Source: Microbacterium sp. zg-Y818
GTDB taxonomy: Bacteria > Actinomycetota > Actinomycetes > Actinomycetales > Microbacteriaceae
Assembly (NCBI RefSeq): GCF_030246905.1
Contig: NZ_CP126741.1
Location: forward strand, 2,356,001-2,420,000
Reading direction: 5' to 3'
DNA: 64,000 nt
In this document: positions 43,507-51,556 of the stretch, piece after piece
Layout of the letters: each line of letters begins with the position of its first letter
How positions within the stretch are numbered: the first letter of the stretch is position 1
Translations under genes and position numbers: made by a program
Notes under the pieces: generated by a model
The model's database searches: none
What the model was told of the DNA's origin: nothing
Seen by the model: the letters and a program-made list of their open reading frames with translations, nothing else

Positions 43507-43522
43507 TCGAACAAATGTCCGA
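43507..43522 (+). promoter_or_regulatory. SOS box (LexA site) of DUF222-HNH copy 2
   Basis: TCGAACAAATGTCCGA, one mismatch to TCGAACnnnnGTTCGA and identical to the site before copy 1. It overlaps the last base of GATACT (43502-43507), a likely -10, and ends 21 bases before the ATG; LexA would block the promoter. Confidence 0.8.
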
Positions 43523-43543
43523 GGTTCGCGCGAAAATGGGTGC

Positions 43544-44896
43544 ATGCCGAAGACCAGCTACCTCCCCGCCGACGAGGCCGCGGCGCGCGCTGTCGACCGG
43601 CTCGGCGAGGTGCTTCCCGACCTGATCGGGGTGCGCGAGCAGATGGCGCGCCTGCAGGCTCATGAGGCTCGGCTGCTCGCCGAGACCGACGCCATCGTCG
43701 ACGACTGGGTGACGGATGCCGGACTGCAGCACCGCTCCGAAGCCGAGATGCCGCACCGCATCGCGGCATCCGAGATCGCCGCCGCCTGGCGGGTCAGCGA
43801 CCGCACCGTGCAGCGGCAGATGGGCGACGCCTCCACCCTCGTCAACGACTACCCGGCCACCCTCGCCTCACTCGAAACGGGCCGAATCTCCAGCGCCCAC
43901 GTGCGCGTCATCGTCAGCAACGGCGCGATCATCACACGTCCTGAACTGCGCGCCGAATACGAAGCCGCCATCCTGCCCTACGCCGAATCCGAAGCGGCGA
44001 CGCGGGTGGCGCCGATCGCGCGGCTCCGCGCCCACTGGTTCTCCGAGACCACCGTCGACGAGCGCCACAACCAGGCGCGGTTGCGGCGCAGCGTCTCCAT
44101 CACCGACCTCGACGACGGCATGTCCGAACTCGTCGCGGTCTTGCCCGCTGCGCTCGCTCACGGCGCGTACGACCGCATCTCGCAGATCGCGCGCATCGCC
44201 CAGACGACACGCGCTTCGGGCGGCGATGACGACGCTCTCATCCCGGCCGATGCGGTACAGGCGGATGCCACCCCCGACACCCGCACGCTGAACGAACTGC
44301 GCGCCGACGCGCTGAGCGACCTGCTACTCACCGGCGCGCCGTCGTCGGTCGCGATCCCCGGCGGGCTGGATTCGATCCGCGCGAACGTGCAGGTCACGGT
44401 GCCGGTCCTCACGCTCATCGGCGACCACGTGGCCGATCCCTTCGAATCCACCACCCTCGTCGGGCACGGCCCCATCGACGCCGCGACGGCACGCACCCTC
44501 GCGGCCGGCGCACCCGGGTGGGACCGCATCCTCACCCACCCGATCTCGGGGGCGGTCCTCGCCGTTGACCGCTACCGCCCCTCCGAAGAGATGCGCCGCT
44601 ACCTGCGCACCCGCGATCAGCACTGCCGATTCATCGCCTGCCGGGTGCCGGCTCGGCTGTGCGACATCGATCACACGATCGACCACGCGCGGGGCGGGCC
44701 GACCGCCGTCTGCAACCTCGCTCACTTCTGCGAGCGACATCACACCGCAAAACACCACTCGACCTGGCGCGTGGAACAGCTCGGTGGCGGGGTGCTGAAA
44801 TGGACCTCGCCCACGGGCCGGGTCTACATCGACCGCCCGGTGAGCGAAGTCGCGTTCGCGACCGAACCCGACGAGTTCGACTCCCCGCCGTTCTGA
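43544..44896 (+). CDS. DUF222/13E12-type protein with C-terminal HNH endonuclease (copy 2)
   Basis: 450 residues. DUF222-like helical region over ~1-330 (IAASEIAAAWRVSDRTVQRQMGDAS, LETGRISSAHVRVIVSNG); HNH module near 355-405: HCRFIACRVPARLCDIDHTIDHARGG and CNLAHFCERHHTAKHHSTW, with the conserved Cys and His metal/catalytic residues. It shares architecture and the same SOS box with copy 1, but the sequences are quite different, so not a recent duplication. It is expected to be induced by DNA damage. The target is unknown. ATG 43544 lies 21 bases past the SOS box. Confidence 0.9.
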   Translation: MPKTSYLPADEAAARAVDRLGEVLPDLIGVREQMARLQAHEARLLAETDAIVDDWVTDAGLQHRSEAEMPHRIAASEIAAAWRVSDRTVQRQMGDASTLVNDYPATLASLETGRISSAHVRVIVSNGAIITRPELRAEYEAAILPYAESEAATRVAPIARLRAHWFSETTVDERHNQARLRRSVSITDLDDGMSELVAVLPAALAHGAYDRISQIARIAQTTRASGGDDDALIPADAVQADATPDTRTLNELRADALSDLLLTGAPSSVAIPGGLDSIRANVQVTVPVLTLIGDHVADPFESTTLVGHGPIDAATARTLAAGAPGWDRILTHPISGAVLAVDRYRPSEEMRRYLRTRDQHCRFIACRVPARLCDIDHTIDHARGGPTAVCNLAHFCERHHTAKHHSTWRVEQLGGGVLKWTSPTGRVYIDRPVSEVAFATEPDEFDSPPF

Positions 44897-45030
44897 GGTC
44901 GCAGCCGCACTGGTGTCATCCCTCCTCCCTGAGCTCCGTGGTGGATTACCCACCCCGTTGGGAGGCGCACAGCCCCGACGGCCCGTCAACCCCGCCGCAC
45001 GCTGTCCGCACCCCGGAGTAGACCATCCGC

Positions 45031-45390
45031 ATGAGCAGAACACGCGAATGGCTGGACGGATACATCACCGCCTGGCAGACCGAGAACCCCGACGATGTCC
45101 GCGCCATCTTCACCGATGACGCCGAGTACTGGTTCCGCCCCGACGACCCCGACCCGGCGCGCGGGATCGACGCGATCCTCGCGGCCTGGCCGGAGTCCGA
45201 AGGCGCTGACCCACAGCATCAACTCGACGTGCTGGTCGAGAACGACGATGTCGGCATCGTCACCGGCACGATCGACTACCCAGGCGGCACCGACTACGTG
45301 AACCTCTGGGAGGTGCACTTCGCCCCTGACGGACGGGCGAAGAAGTTCGTCGAATGGTGCAGCGCGCGTTCCGAGCCCGACTCGGCCTGA
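45031..45390 (+). CDS. SnoaL/NTF2-like small protein
   Basis: 119 residues with an NTF2-fold pattern: WLDGYITAWQTENPDDVRAIFTDDAEYWF, RGIDAILAAWPE, TIDYPGGTDYVNLWEVHFAPDGRAKKFVEWC. Such proteins act as small hydrolases or isomerases, or as binding domains; no activity can be assigned. TAGACC stands six bases before ATG 45031, close to the leaderless pattern. It is convergent with the UbiB gene with one base between the stops. Confidence 0.8.
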   Translation: MSRTREWLDGYITAWQTENPDDVRAIFTDDAEYWFRPDDPDPARGIDAILAAWPESEGADPQHQLDVLVENDDVGIVTGTIDYPGGTDYVNLWEVHFAPDGRAKKFVEWCSARSEPDSA

Positions 45391-45391
45391 C

Positions 45392-47146
45392 TCACGCGGG
45401 TCCGCGCGGACCCACCATCCCCGCGAACACCGCGTGAAGCAGCGGCAGCACCGAGACCGCCATCAGCACCGCGCCGAACACCTCGTCGGTCGAGCGCAGC
45501 AGCGCGCCACCCACCAAGAGGCCCCCGAAGAGGATCGCCGACACGATCCGGCGCGCGGCCCGCTCCAGCCGGGCCAGCCGGCGATCCAGCCGCGGCGTCT
45601 GCACGGCGATGCGGCCGTCCTCGATGCGATCGAGGAAGCCGTCCAGCCGTCGTGGCAGCGCCGCCGCGACGGCCGCGTTGCTCAGCGCCTGCCGCGCGGC
45701 ATCCTGCACGACGTTGCCCCGCTCGTCGCGCATCAACTGCCCGGCATACGGCTCGATGGCCTCCCACATGTTGAACCCGGGCTCGAGCGCGCTGCACACC
45801 CCCGACACGAGCGACATCGCTCGGATGATGAGCAGAAAGTTCTCCGGCAGCTGGAACGGCATGTCGCGAACGACGTCGCCGAACTCCACCGCGAAGTCGC
45901 GGAACTCCTTCGGGTCCACCTGCTGCAGCTCGGCGAACCCCATCCCCCCGAACCGGGCGAAGAGCTGCGTCATCGCCCGCTCCAGCTCCCGGGTGTCGGC
46001 CGACGGCAGCAGCACGCCCACGTCGCCGATGCTGTCGACGAGCCCCTTGCCGTCCTGCGACGCCACCGCGATCACGAGCTTTCGCAGCCCTCGCCGCAGC
46101 TTGGGAGTGACCTCGCCCATCATCCCGAAGTCGATGAACGTCAGCTGCCATGATGGCGCGGGAGCGGCGTTCGGCCCGCCGCCCGGCCCAACCCCAGCGG
46201 AACCCAGCGGCGTGACGAAGATGTTGCCCGGGTGAGGATCCGCGTGGAAGAACCCGTCACCGAACAGCTGCTCGAACATCACCGACGCGAAGGTGCGCGC
46301 CACCTCCGACGGGTCGATGCCCGCCGCCCGCAGCGCGTCGACGTCGTTGATCTTGATCGCGGTGACATCCGAGAGGGTCAGCACGCGTCGGGTCGTCCGT
46401 TCCCACACCACCTCGGGCACCGACACGCGCGCGTCGCCCGCCGCGTTCTCGGCGAACCGCTCGGCGTTCCCCGCCTCGAGCAGGTAGTCGATCTCGGCCA
46501 TGCTCGTGGTGGCGAACTCCTCGACGAGCGCGGGCATGTCCACGCGCTGCGCCACGACCTGCACCCGGCTGAGCCAGCGCCCCACCCGACGAAGCGCCGC
46601 GAGGTCGACGTCGACGATCTCCTGGATGCCGGGCCGCTGCACCTTCACCACGACCTCGTCGAACCCGCTGATCTCCTCGTCCAGAGCCGCAAGGCGCGCG
46701 CGATGGGCCTGACCGAGCGATGCCGCAGCGACAGGCACCTCGTCGAACCAGGCGTAGGCGAGATCCAGCGGCATCCCGAGCTCGGCCTCGGCGGCCGCCC
46801 GAATGGCGGGAAACGGCACCGGCGGCACCTCGTCCTGCAGACCCTCGAGCTCCTTCGTGATCTCCGGTGGCAGCACGTCCAGGCGCGACGACATGAACTG
46901 CCCCACCTTGATCATGAGCCCGCCGAGGTCGACCGCCAGCACGTGGAAGCGCTGGGCGATGCGCGTCATGCGCGCCGCACGACCCCGGGCGACGAAACGC
47001 CCGAGGCCGAAGCGCGGCAGGAAGAGTTCGAACCACCACGACTGCACGAGGTAGCGCGCGGCGAAGCGCAGAATGCGCCGGTACCGGGCGCGGGTGTCGC
47101 CGACGCCGGGGATGCTCCCACGCAAGCCCCGACGCTCCCCCGTCAC
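45392..47146 (-). CDS. UbiB/ABC1/AarF protein-kinase-like ATPase
   Basis: 584 residues of the atypical kinase family that supports isoprenoid-quinone biosynthesis in other bacteria. Signature parts: KVGQ (80-83), Ala-rich loop AAASLGQAH (140-148) in place of a P-loop, catalytic-site Lys168 in VVVKVQRPG, HADPHPGN and FIDFGMMG. Two C-terminal membrane segments (about 540-580) anchor it. Actinobacteria use menaquinone, so the target may be menaquinone or another lipid process. GTG 47146 lies five bases after the PadR stop, so they are co-transcribed. Confidence 0.92.
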   Translation of the reverse strand: MTGERRGLRGSIPGVGDTRARYRRILRFAARYLVQSWWFELFLPRFGLGRFVARGRAARMTRIAQRFHVLAVDLGGLMIKVGQFMSSRLDVLPPEITKELEGLQDEVPPVPFPAIRAAAEAELGMPLDLAYAWFDEVPVAAASLGQAHRARLAALDEEISGFDEVVVKVQRPGIQEIVDVDLAALRRVGRWLSRVQVVAQRVDMPALVEEFATTSMAEIDYLLEAGNAERFAENAAGDARVSVPEVVWERTTRRVLTLSDVTAIKINDVDALRAAGIDPSEVARTFASVMFEQLFGDGFFHADPHPGNIFVTPLGSAGVGPGGGPNAAPAPSWQLTFIDFGMMGEVTPKLRRGLRKLVIAVASQDGKGLVDSIGDVGVLLPSADTRELERAMTQLFARFGGMGFAELQQVDPKEFRDFAVEFGDVVRDMPFQLPENFLLIIRAMSLVSGVCSALEPGFNMWEAIEPYAGQLMRDERGNVVQDAARQALSNAAVAAALPRRLDGFLDRIEDGRIAVQTPRLDRRLARLERAARRIVSAILFGGLLVGGALLRSTDEVFGAVLMAVSVLPLLHAVFAGMVGPRGPA

Positions 47147-47151
47147 GCGGG

Positions 47152-47784
47152 TCAGCTCTGCGCGAGAAGGGCGTACAGGCGACGCCGTGCGTCGTTGAGG
47201 ATCTCGACGGCCTCCTGCACCTGCTCGGGCGTGCCCGAGCGACCCACCTGCGTCGCTGCCTGCGCCAGCTCCATGCCCGCCTTCGGCAGCGCCGTCATGC
47301 GGGCATTCTCCTTGGACTGCCCCTCCCAGGGCGCGGACTTGCCGGCGACGGCATCCGCCTCGATGTGGCCCGCCTCGGTGAGGGCGTAGGTCTTGCGACC
47401 GTTGGCCTCTTCAGCGGTGATCAGACCCTCGTCGGCGAGCAGCTGCAGCGTCGGGTAGACGCTGCCGGCGCTCGGCTTCCACGACCCGCCGCTGCGGTCC
47501 TCGATCTCCTGGATGATCTGGTAGCCGTGCATGGGCCGCTCCGCGAGAAGCGTCAACACCGCCACGCGCACGTCGCCGCGTCCCATCCGGCTGCCGCCGC
47601 TGGGTCGAGGCTCGAAGGCGCGACGCAGCTGATCGACGGCATCCCACATCCCCTGACCGAGGTCACCGATGCCGAAGCCGTGCGAGCCCGCGCCGAAGCC
47701 GCCCGGCCCTGCACCGAAGCCGCCGCCGCGACCGCCGCTGCTCGGGCCGCCGCCGAATCCGCCTGTGCCGAATGAACCGCTCAT
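47152..47784 (-). CDS. PadR-family transcriptional regulator
   Basis: 210 residues. The first ~65 residues are an unusual Gly/Ser/Phe-rich low-complexity arm (GGFGGG, GGGFGAG, GGFGAG repeats). The winged helix follows (DVRVAVLTLLAERPMHGYQIIQEIEDRSGG, GSVYPTLQLLADEGLI, KTYALTEAGH). A helical dimerisation tail carries NARMTALPKAGMELAQAA. PadR repressors respond to small aromatic or cationic compounds. It leads an operon with UbiB. ATG 47784 follows GAGGGGGAC; two palindromes upstream are probable autoregulatory sites. Confidence 0.9.
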   Translation of the reverse strand: MSGSFGTGGFGGGPSSGGRGGGFGAGPGGFGAGSHGFGIGDLGQGMWDAVDQLRRAFEPRPSGGSRMGRGDVRVAVLTLLAERPMHGYQIIQEIEDRSGGSWKPSAGSVYPTLQLLADEGLITAEEANGRKTYALTEAGHIEADAVAGKSAPWEGQSKENARMTALPKAGMELAQAATQVGRSGTPEQVQEAVEILNDARRRLYALLAQS

Positions 47785-47802
47785 GGTGTCCCCCTCAAAA
47801 GT

Positions 47803-47835
47803 CGGTGAGTCTCACCGATACTTGACGATATATCG
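47803..47835 (-). promoter_or_regulatory. Operator region upstream of padR-ubiB
   Basis: Two perfect inverted repeats: CGGTGAGtCTCACCG (47803-47817) and CGATATATCG (47826-47835). CGATATATCG-type sites are often seen at PadR genes; the other could be a second regulator site. A third partial half, CGATA, lies between them. Confidence 0.6.
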
Positions 47836-47951
47836 CTCAGAGGGATTGCAACAGGGGGATCCGTGTCGCCCGCGCGGGGCAGGATGCCTGGTGGGCGGCG
47901 TGCTCGGTCAAGCCCATTGCCTCCGCCGAGGGGCAGGGGTAGACACGAAGA

Positions 47952-48560
47952 ATGAAGAGCGAGCGATACCAGTGGCGGGGCGAAGACGACCCGTCGAGGG
48001 TCGACACCGCTTACGTGCGGTTCCGGGATCAGGGGATGCAGGCCCACGGGTCTTCGGTGACCCGGGGATACACGATGTCCTGGACGCTCGACGTCGGCGA
48101 CGGCTGGCTCACCGACCACCTGCGGGTCCGCTCGCTCGGCAAGGGCTGGTCGCGCTCCTTGGACCTTCGCCGCAGCCGCGACGGCGACTGGCGCGCAACG
48201 GGGACCCACACCGGCACCGTGGACCTGCCCGACCCGGGGATGGCTGACGACGTCGATTTGAGCGGCGCAGTGGATTGCGACCTGGGCCTCTGCCCCGTGA
48301 CCAACGCCATGCCCATCCGGCGCCTCGACCTGCACCGCAGGGACCGCGACGAAACCGCCCTCTCGATGGCGATGGTCGACGTACCCTCGCTGCAGGTCAG
48401 CCGCAGCGAGCAGACCTACAGTTCCCGCGAGACCGACGGCCGCCGCACGGTCACGTATGCCAACAGCGACCGCAGTTTCTCTTCCGACCTCTCGGTGGAC
48501 CACAACGGCATGGTCGTCGACTACCCCGGGCTGGCCTGGCGCTTCTACACCGACGCGTAA
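47952..48560 (+). CDS. Putative glycolipid-binding domain protein (PF06475-like)
   Basis: 202 residues. Beta-rich with the family-like blocks YTMSWTLDVGDGWLTDHLRVRS, TNAMPIRRLDLHR, VDVPSLQVSRSEQTY and DHNGMVVDYPGLAWRF. Related proteins are annotated as glycolipid-binding, and biochemical evidence is slim. ATG 47952 is preceded by TAGACA at six bases, near the leaderless pattern. Divergent from padR. Confidence 0.75.
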   Translation: MKSERYQWRGEDDPSRVDTAYVRFRDQGMQAHGSSVTRGYTMSWTLDVGDGWLTDHLRVRSLGKGWSRSLDLRRSRDGDWRATGTHTGTVDLPDPGMADDVDLSGAVDCDLGLCPVTNAMPIRRLDLHRRDRDETALSMAMVDVPSLQVSRSEQTYSSRETDGRRTVTYANSDRSFSSDLSVDHNGMVVDYPGLAWRFYTDA

Positions 48561-48601
48561 CGGGTTTCGAGCGTCACTCCACCGCGGAATACGCTGGCGG
48601 G

Positions 48602-49087
48602 ATGGACCCCGCCGAATGGGAAGAGCAGGTCGCCGCTCTGTGGGCGGACGACACGATCGACGACCGCGAGCGCGTGGACCGCATGCGCGTGCTGGCATCC
48701 GCCGCACCTCATCCGTCGCTGGGAGCTTTCGAGCTCGGCGGCGCGCTGGATTCCGCCGGTGAGGAAGCGGATGCCGACGAGCAGTACGCCGCCGCCACAG
48801 CGGCGGCCCTGGCCGACGCCGATCCCGCCCGCGCCGCACGGCTCGCGGTGCAGCACGCCTCGACGCTGCGCAACCTCGGCCGCATCGACGAGGCCATCAC
48901 GATGCTGCAAGATGCCCCGTCGCACGCGTCGGTGGGGTCGGCGCCTGCGGTGTTCCTCGCCCTCGCCCTGCACAGTGCGGGCCGCCACGACGAAGCCCTC
49001 CGCGTCGCGATCGAAGCGGTCGAGCCGACACTCCCCCGCTACAACCGGTCGATCCGCGCCTACGCGGCCGCCCTCACCGGCTCCTGA
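48602..49087 (+). CDS. Tetratricopeptide-repeat protein
   Basis: 161 residues, helical, with TPR-type repeats: ELGGALDSAGEEADADEQYAAAT, HASTLRNLGRIDEAITMLQDA, LALALHSAGRHDEALRVAIEAV. It resembles small actinobacterial TPR proteins that often follow or precede unrelated genes; no partner is evident. TACGCT (48590-48595) exactly six bases before ATG 48602 marks a leaderless start. Confidence 0.8.
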   Translation: MDPAEWEEQVAALWADDTIDDRERVDRMRVLASAAPHPSLGAFELGGALDSAGEEADADEQYAAATAAALADADPARAARLAVQHASTLRNLGRIDEAITMLQDAPSHASVGSAPAVFLALALHSAGRHDEALRVAIEAVEPTLPRYNRSIRAYAAALTGS

Positions 49088-49117
49088 CCCGGCGTCGCAC
49101 ACCCCTACGCTGATCGC

Positions 49118-49651
49118 ATGACCACCCTGCTGCGCGCCTGGACCGCGGTCGACGCGCCCGCGCTGGTCGACGCGGTGGCCTCGACGCCCGACCTCGTCAC
49201 CCAGCTGCCGGTGGAGGAGCTGGCATCCCCCGACGATGCACGTGCGTTCATCGCCCGATCGCTGCATTCGGACTCCGCCCAGCGTGTCTGGGTGATCGTC
49301 GACGAAGGTGTCCCGGTCGGCAGCGTCGCCCTGACCCACATCGACCGGCGCCATGACACCGCGTGGGTGTCGTACTGGCTGGCATCCGCCGCCCGCGGCC
49401 GCGGCCTTGCCACCCGCGCGCTCGCGGCCGCGTCGGATTGGGCGTTCGCAGACGCCGGGCTCTTCCGGCTCGAGCTCGGCCACCGCGTCAACAACCCCGC
49501 CTCGTGCAGGGTCGCCACGCGCGCGGGATTCGCACGCGAAGGCCTCGAGCGAGCCAAGCTCCGCTACGGCGAGGAACGCTTCGACGTCGAGCTGCACGCC
49601 CGTCTCGCGACCGATCCGACTCCCGACGTCGCCCCGCTCCCCCGCGCCTGA
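49118..49651 (+). CDS. GNAT-family N-acetyltransferase (RimJ/RimL-like)
   Basis: 177 residues with the GNAT fold. The acetyl-CoA binding motif is in YWLASAARGRGLATRALAAASDWAF; RLELGHRVNNPASCRVATRAGFAREGLERAKL matches the RimJ/RimL group that acetylates protein N-termini or small amines. TACGCT (49106-49111) six bases before ATG 49118 indicates leaderless translation from its own promoter, although the TPR gene ends only 30 bases upstream. Confidence 0.9.
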   Translation: MTTLLRAWTAVDAPALVDAVASTPDLVTQLPVEELASPDDARAFIARSLHSDSAQRVWVIVDEGVPVGSVALTHIDRRHDTAWVSYWLASAARGRGLATRALAAASDWAFADAGLFRLELGHRVNNPASCRVATRAGFAREGLERAKLRYGEERFDVELHARLATDPTPDVAPLPRA

Positions 49652-49693
49652 GGCCGCTCTGACACACGCGGCACCGGCGCCCGGCGCATCGCG

Positions 49694-50980
49694 TCAGCCG
49701 CGGAAGAAGACCTCGGCCACGCGCTGCAGATCCCACAGGTCGCTGACGCCCGCGAGCTCCCGCGCGGAGTGCATCGACAAAATGGGGATGCCGACATCCA
49801 CCGTGCGCATCCCGAGCCGGGTCGCGGTGATGGGACCGATCGTCGAGCCGCACGGCACCGCGTTGTTCGAGACGAACTCCTGCGACGCCACCCCGGCGTC
49901 GGCGCACCAGCCGTTCCAGGCCGCGGCTCCCACGGCATCCGTCGCGTACCGCTGGTTCGCGTTGATCTTGAGGATGGGGCCCTGTCCCAACTTGGGACGC
50001 ACCACCGGGTCGTGCTTCTGCGGGTAGTTCGGGTGCACGGCGTGCCCCACATCGCTCGAGACGCACCAGCTGGCGGCCATCGCACGCAGCTGGGCCTCGC
50101 GGTCGGCGCCGAGCCCGAGCCACACCCGCTCCAGCACGTCGGAGAGGAAGGGTCCTGCCGCACCCGACCGCGTGCCCGACCCGACCTCCTCGTGGTCGAA
50201 CACGGCGAGCATCGCGATGTGGTCGGCGTCGAAGCCGTCTGCCGCGCGCTCCAACGCGACGACGCCGGCGTGGACGGATGCCAGATCGTCCAGCCGCCCG
50301 GAGGCGAAGAACACGTCGTCGCGGCCGAACACCTGGCCGCGGGCGGCGTCGGCGGTGACGATGTCGTAGCCGCGGATGCGGGCGGCATCCACCCCCGCCT
50401 CGCGCGCGAGTTCACCCAGCAGGTCGGCCGAGTCCGCCTCGCCCAGGCCCCACACCGGCTGTGTCTGCGTCTGCTTGTCCAGCGCCAGGTGGTCGTTGGC
50501 CTCGCGGTCGAGGTGGATCGCCAGCTGCGGCAGGCGCAGGAGCGCACCCGTCGCCGTCAGCACCGACGTGCCGTCGTCGAGCACGAGCCGGCCGGCCAGG
50601 CGCAGCTCGCGGTCGAGCCACGAGTTCAGCAGCGGGCCACCGTAGACCTCAACGCCCGCCTGCAGCCAGCCGAGCGACCCGGTCGTCGGCTGCGGCTTGA
50701 GCTTGAACGCGGGGGAATCGCTGTGCGCCCCGAAGACGCGCACCGGCGTCTGCGCCGTCGCGCTCGTGGGGACGACCCACGCGATCACGGCACCGTCGCG
50801 CACGACCAGGAAGCGACCGCCGGCGGCATCCGGCCACGCCTCGGTTTCATCGAGCCGGGTGAAGCCGGCATCCACGAGGCGCTCGACCACTTCCGTCGCG
50901 GCATGGAAGCTCGACGGCGACGCCGCGACGAACGCGGCGAGGTCGTCGGCGTGGGCGAGTGCGTCAGCGGCTGCGGGCAC
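49694..50980 (-). CDS. M18-family zinc aminopeptidase
   Basis: 428 residues, aspartyl-aminopeptidase family. Zinc ligands and catalytic residues are in AHSDSPAFKLKPQP (His86, Asp88), GRLDDLASVHAGV, FDHEEVGS, SSDVGHAVHPNYPQKH and the C-terminal MHSARELAGV. It removes N-terminal acidic residues from peptides in the cytoplasm. GTG 50980 follows GAGGAG at eight bases. It is convergent with the GNAT gene and lies 93 bases downstream of the F420/flavin oxidoreductase-type gene. Confidence 0.94.
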   Translation of the reverse strand: MPAAADALAHADDLAAFVAASPSSFHAATEVVERLVDAGFTRLDETEAWPDAAGGRFLVVRDGAVIAWVVPTSATAQTPVRVFGAHSDSPAFKLKPQPTTGSLGWLQAGVEVYGGPLLNSWLDRELRLAGRLVLDDGTSVLTATGALLRLPQLAIHLDREANDHLALDKQTQTQPVWGLGEADSADLLGELAREAGVDAARIRGYDIVTADAARGQVFGRDDVFFASGRLDDLASVHAGVVALERAADGFDADHIAMLAVFDHEEVGSGTRSGAAGPFLSDVLERVWLGLGADREAQLRAMAASWCVSSDVGHAVHPNYPQKHDPVVRPKLGQGPILKINANQRYATDAVGAAAWNGWCADAGVASQEFVSNNAVPCGSTIGPITATRLGMRTVDVGIPILSMHSARELAGVSDLWDLQRVAEVFFRG

Positions 50981-51073
50981 GGCGGGACTCCTCAGATGGC
51001 GGGCGGTGCTTCGATCGTAGTTCGCGGGATATCGCCGGCGTGGTGGCGGTCGGCGGCGGCGCCGGCGGGACTG

Positions 51074-51457
51074 TCAGCGGATGACGAGCGCGACGGAATC
51101 GCTTTGACCGCGGCGCAGCTTCTGACCGGCGCGGATCATCTTGTACTTGATGCCGTACTTGGCGTTGAGCGCCCGGTCGAGGCGCGCCATGGTCGCCTCG
51201 TCGTCGTGCACGGTCGCGGTGGCCTCGATGGTCGCCGCGCCGTCGGTTACATTGCCGCGCACGTCGCAGGGCGTCAGCGTGACGCGCTCGGTGTGACGAA
51301 GTCGCTTGACCTTGCCCGATGCGCCACCCGTCGTCACAAGCAGCTCGTCCCCGTCGGGTGCCGCCCACACCGGCGTGCTCACGGCGACCCCGGTCTTGCG
51401 GAAGGTCGTCAGCAGCACGTACTCGGAGTCGGCGATCTCGCTCAGCGCAGGGGACAT
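51074..51457 (-). CDS. PPOX-class F420- or FMN-dependent oxidoreductase
   Basis: 127 residues, split beta-barrel fold: EIADSEYVLLTTFRKTGVAVSTPVWAA, GGASGKVKRLRHTERVTLTPCDVRG, and ALNAKYGIKYKMI. These small flavin/deazaflavin proteins reduce varied substrates; the exact one is unknown. ATG 51457 has GACAAT (51464-51469) exactly six bases upstream, consistent with leaderless transcription. Confidence 0.85.
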   Translation of the reverse strand: MSPALSEIADSEYVLLTTFRKTGVAVSTPVWAAPDGDELLVTTGGASGKVKRLRHTERVTLTPCDVRGNVTDGAATIEATATVHDDEATMARLDRALNAKYGIKYKMIRAGQKLRRGQSDSVALVIR

Positions 51458-51556
51458 GGGTCCATTGTCCCCCGACGCCGGACGGAGCCGGGGCCACCCT
51501 CCGGCCCGCACCTCCGCCCGTCCCCCAGCCCGCCCCCACGAGAACCAGCAGGGCGA

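Noticed and set aside
25418..44896. The two DUF222-HNH genes as a recent duplication or mobile repeat
   Set aside because: They share domain order and SOS box but differ strongly in sequence and length; no flanking repeats join them.
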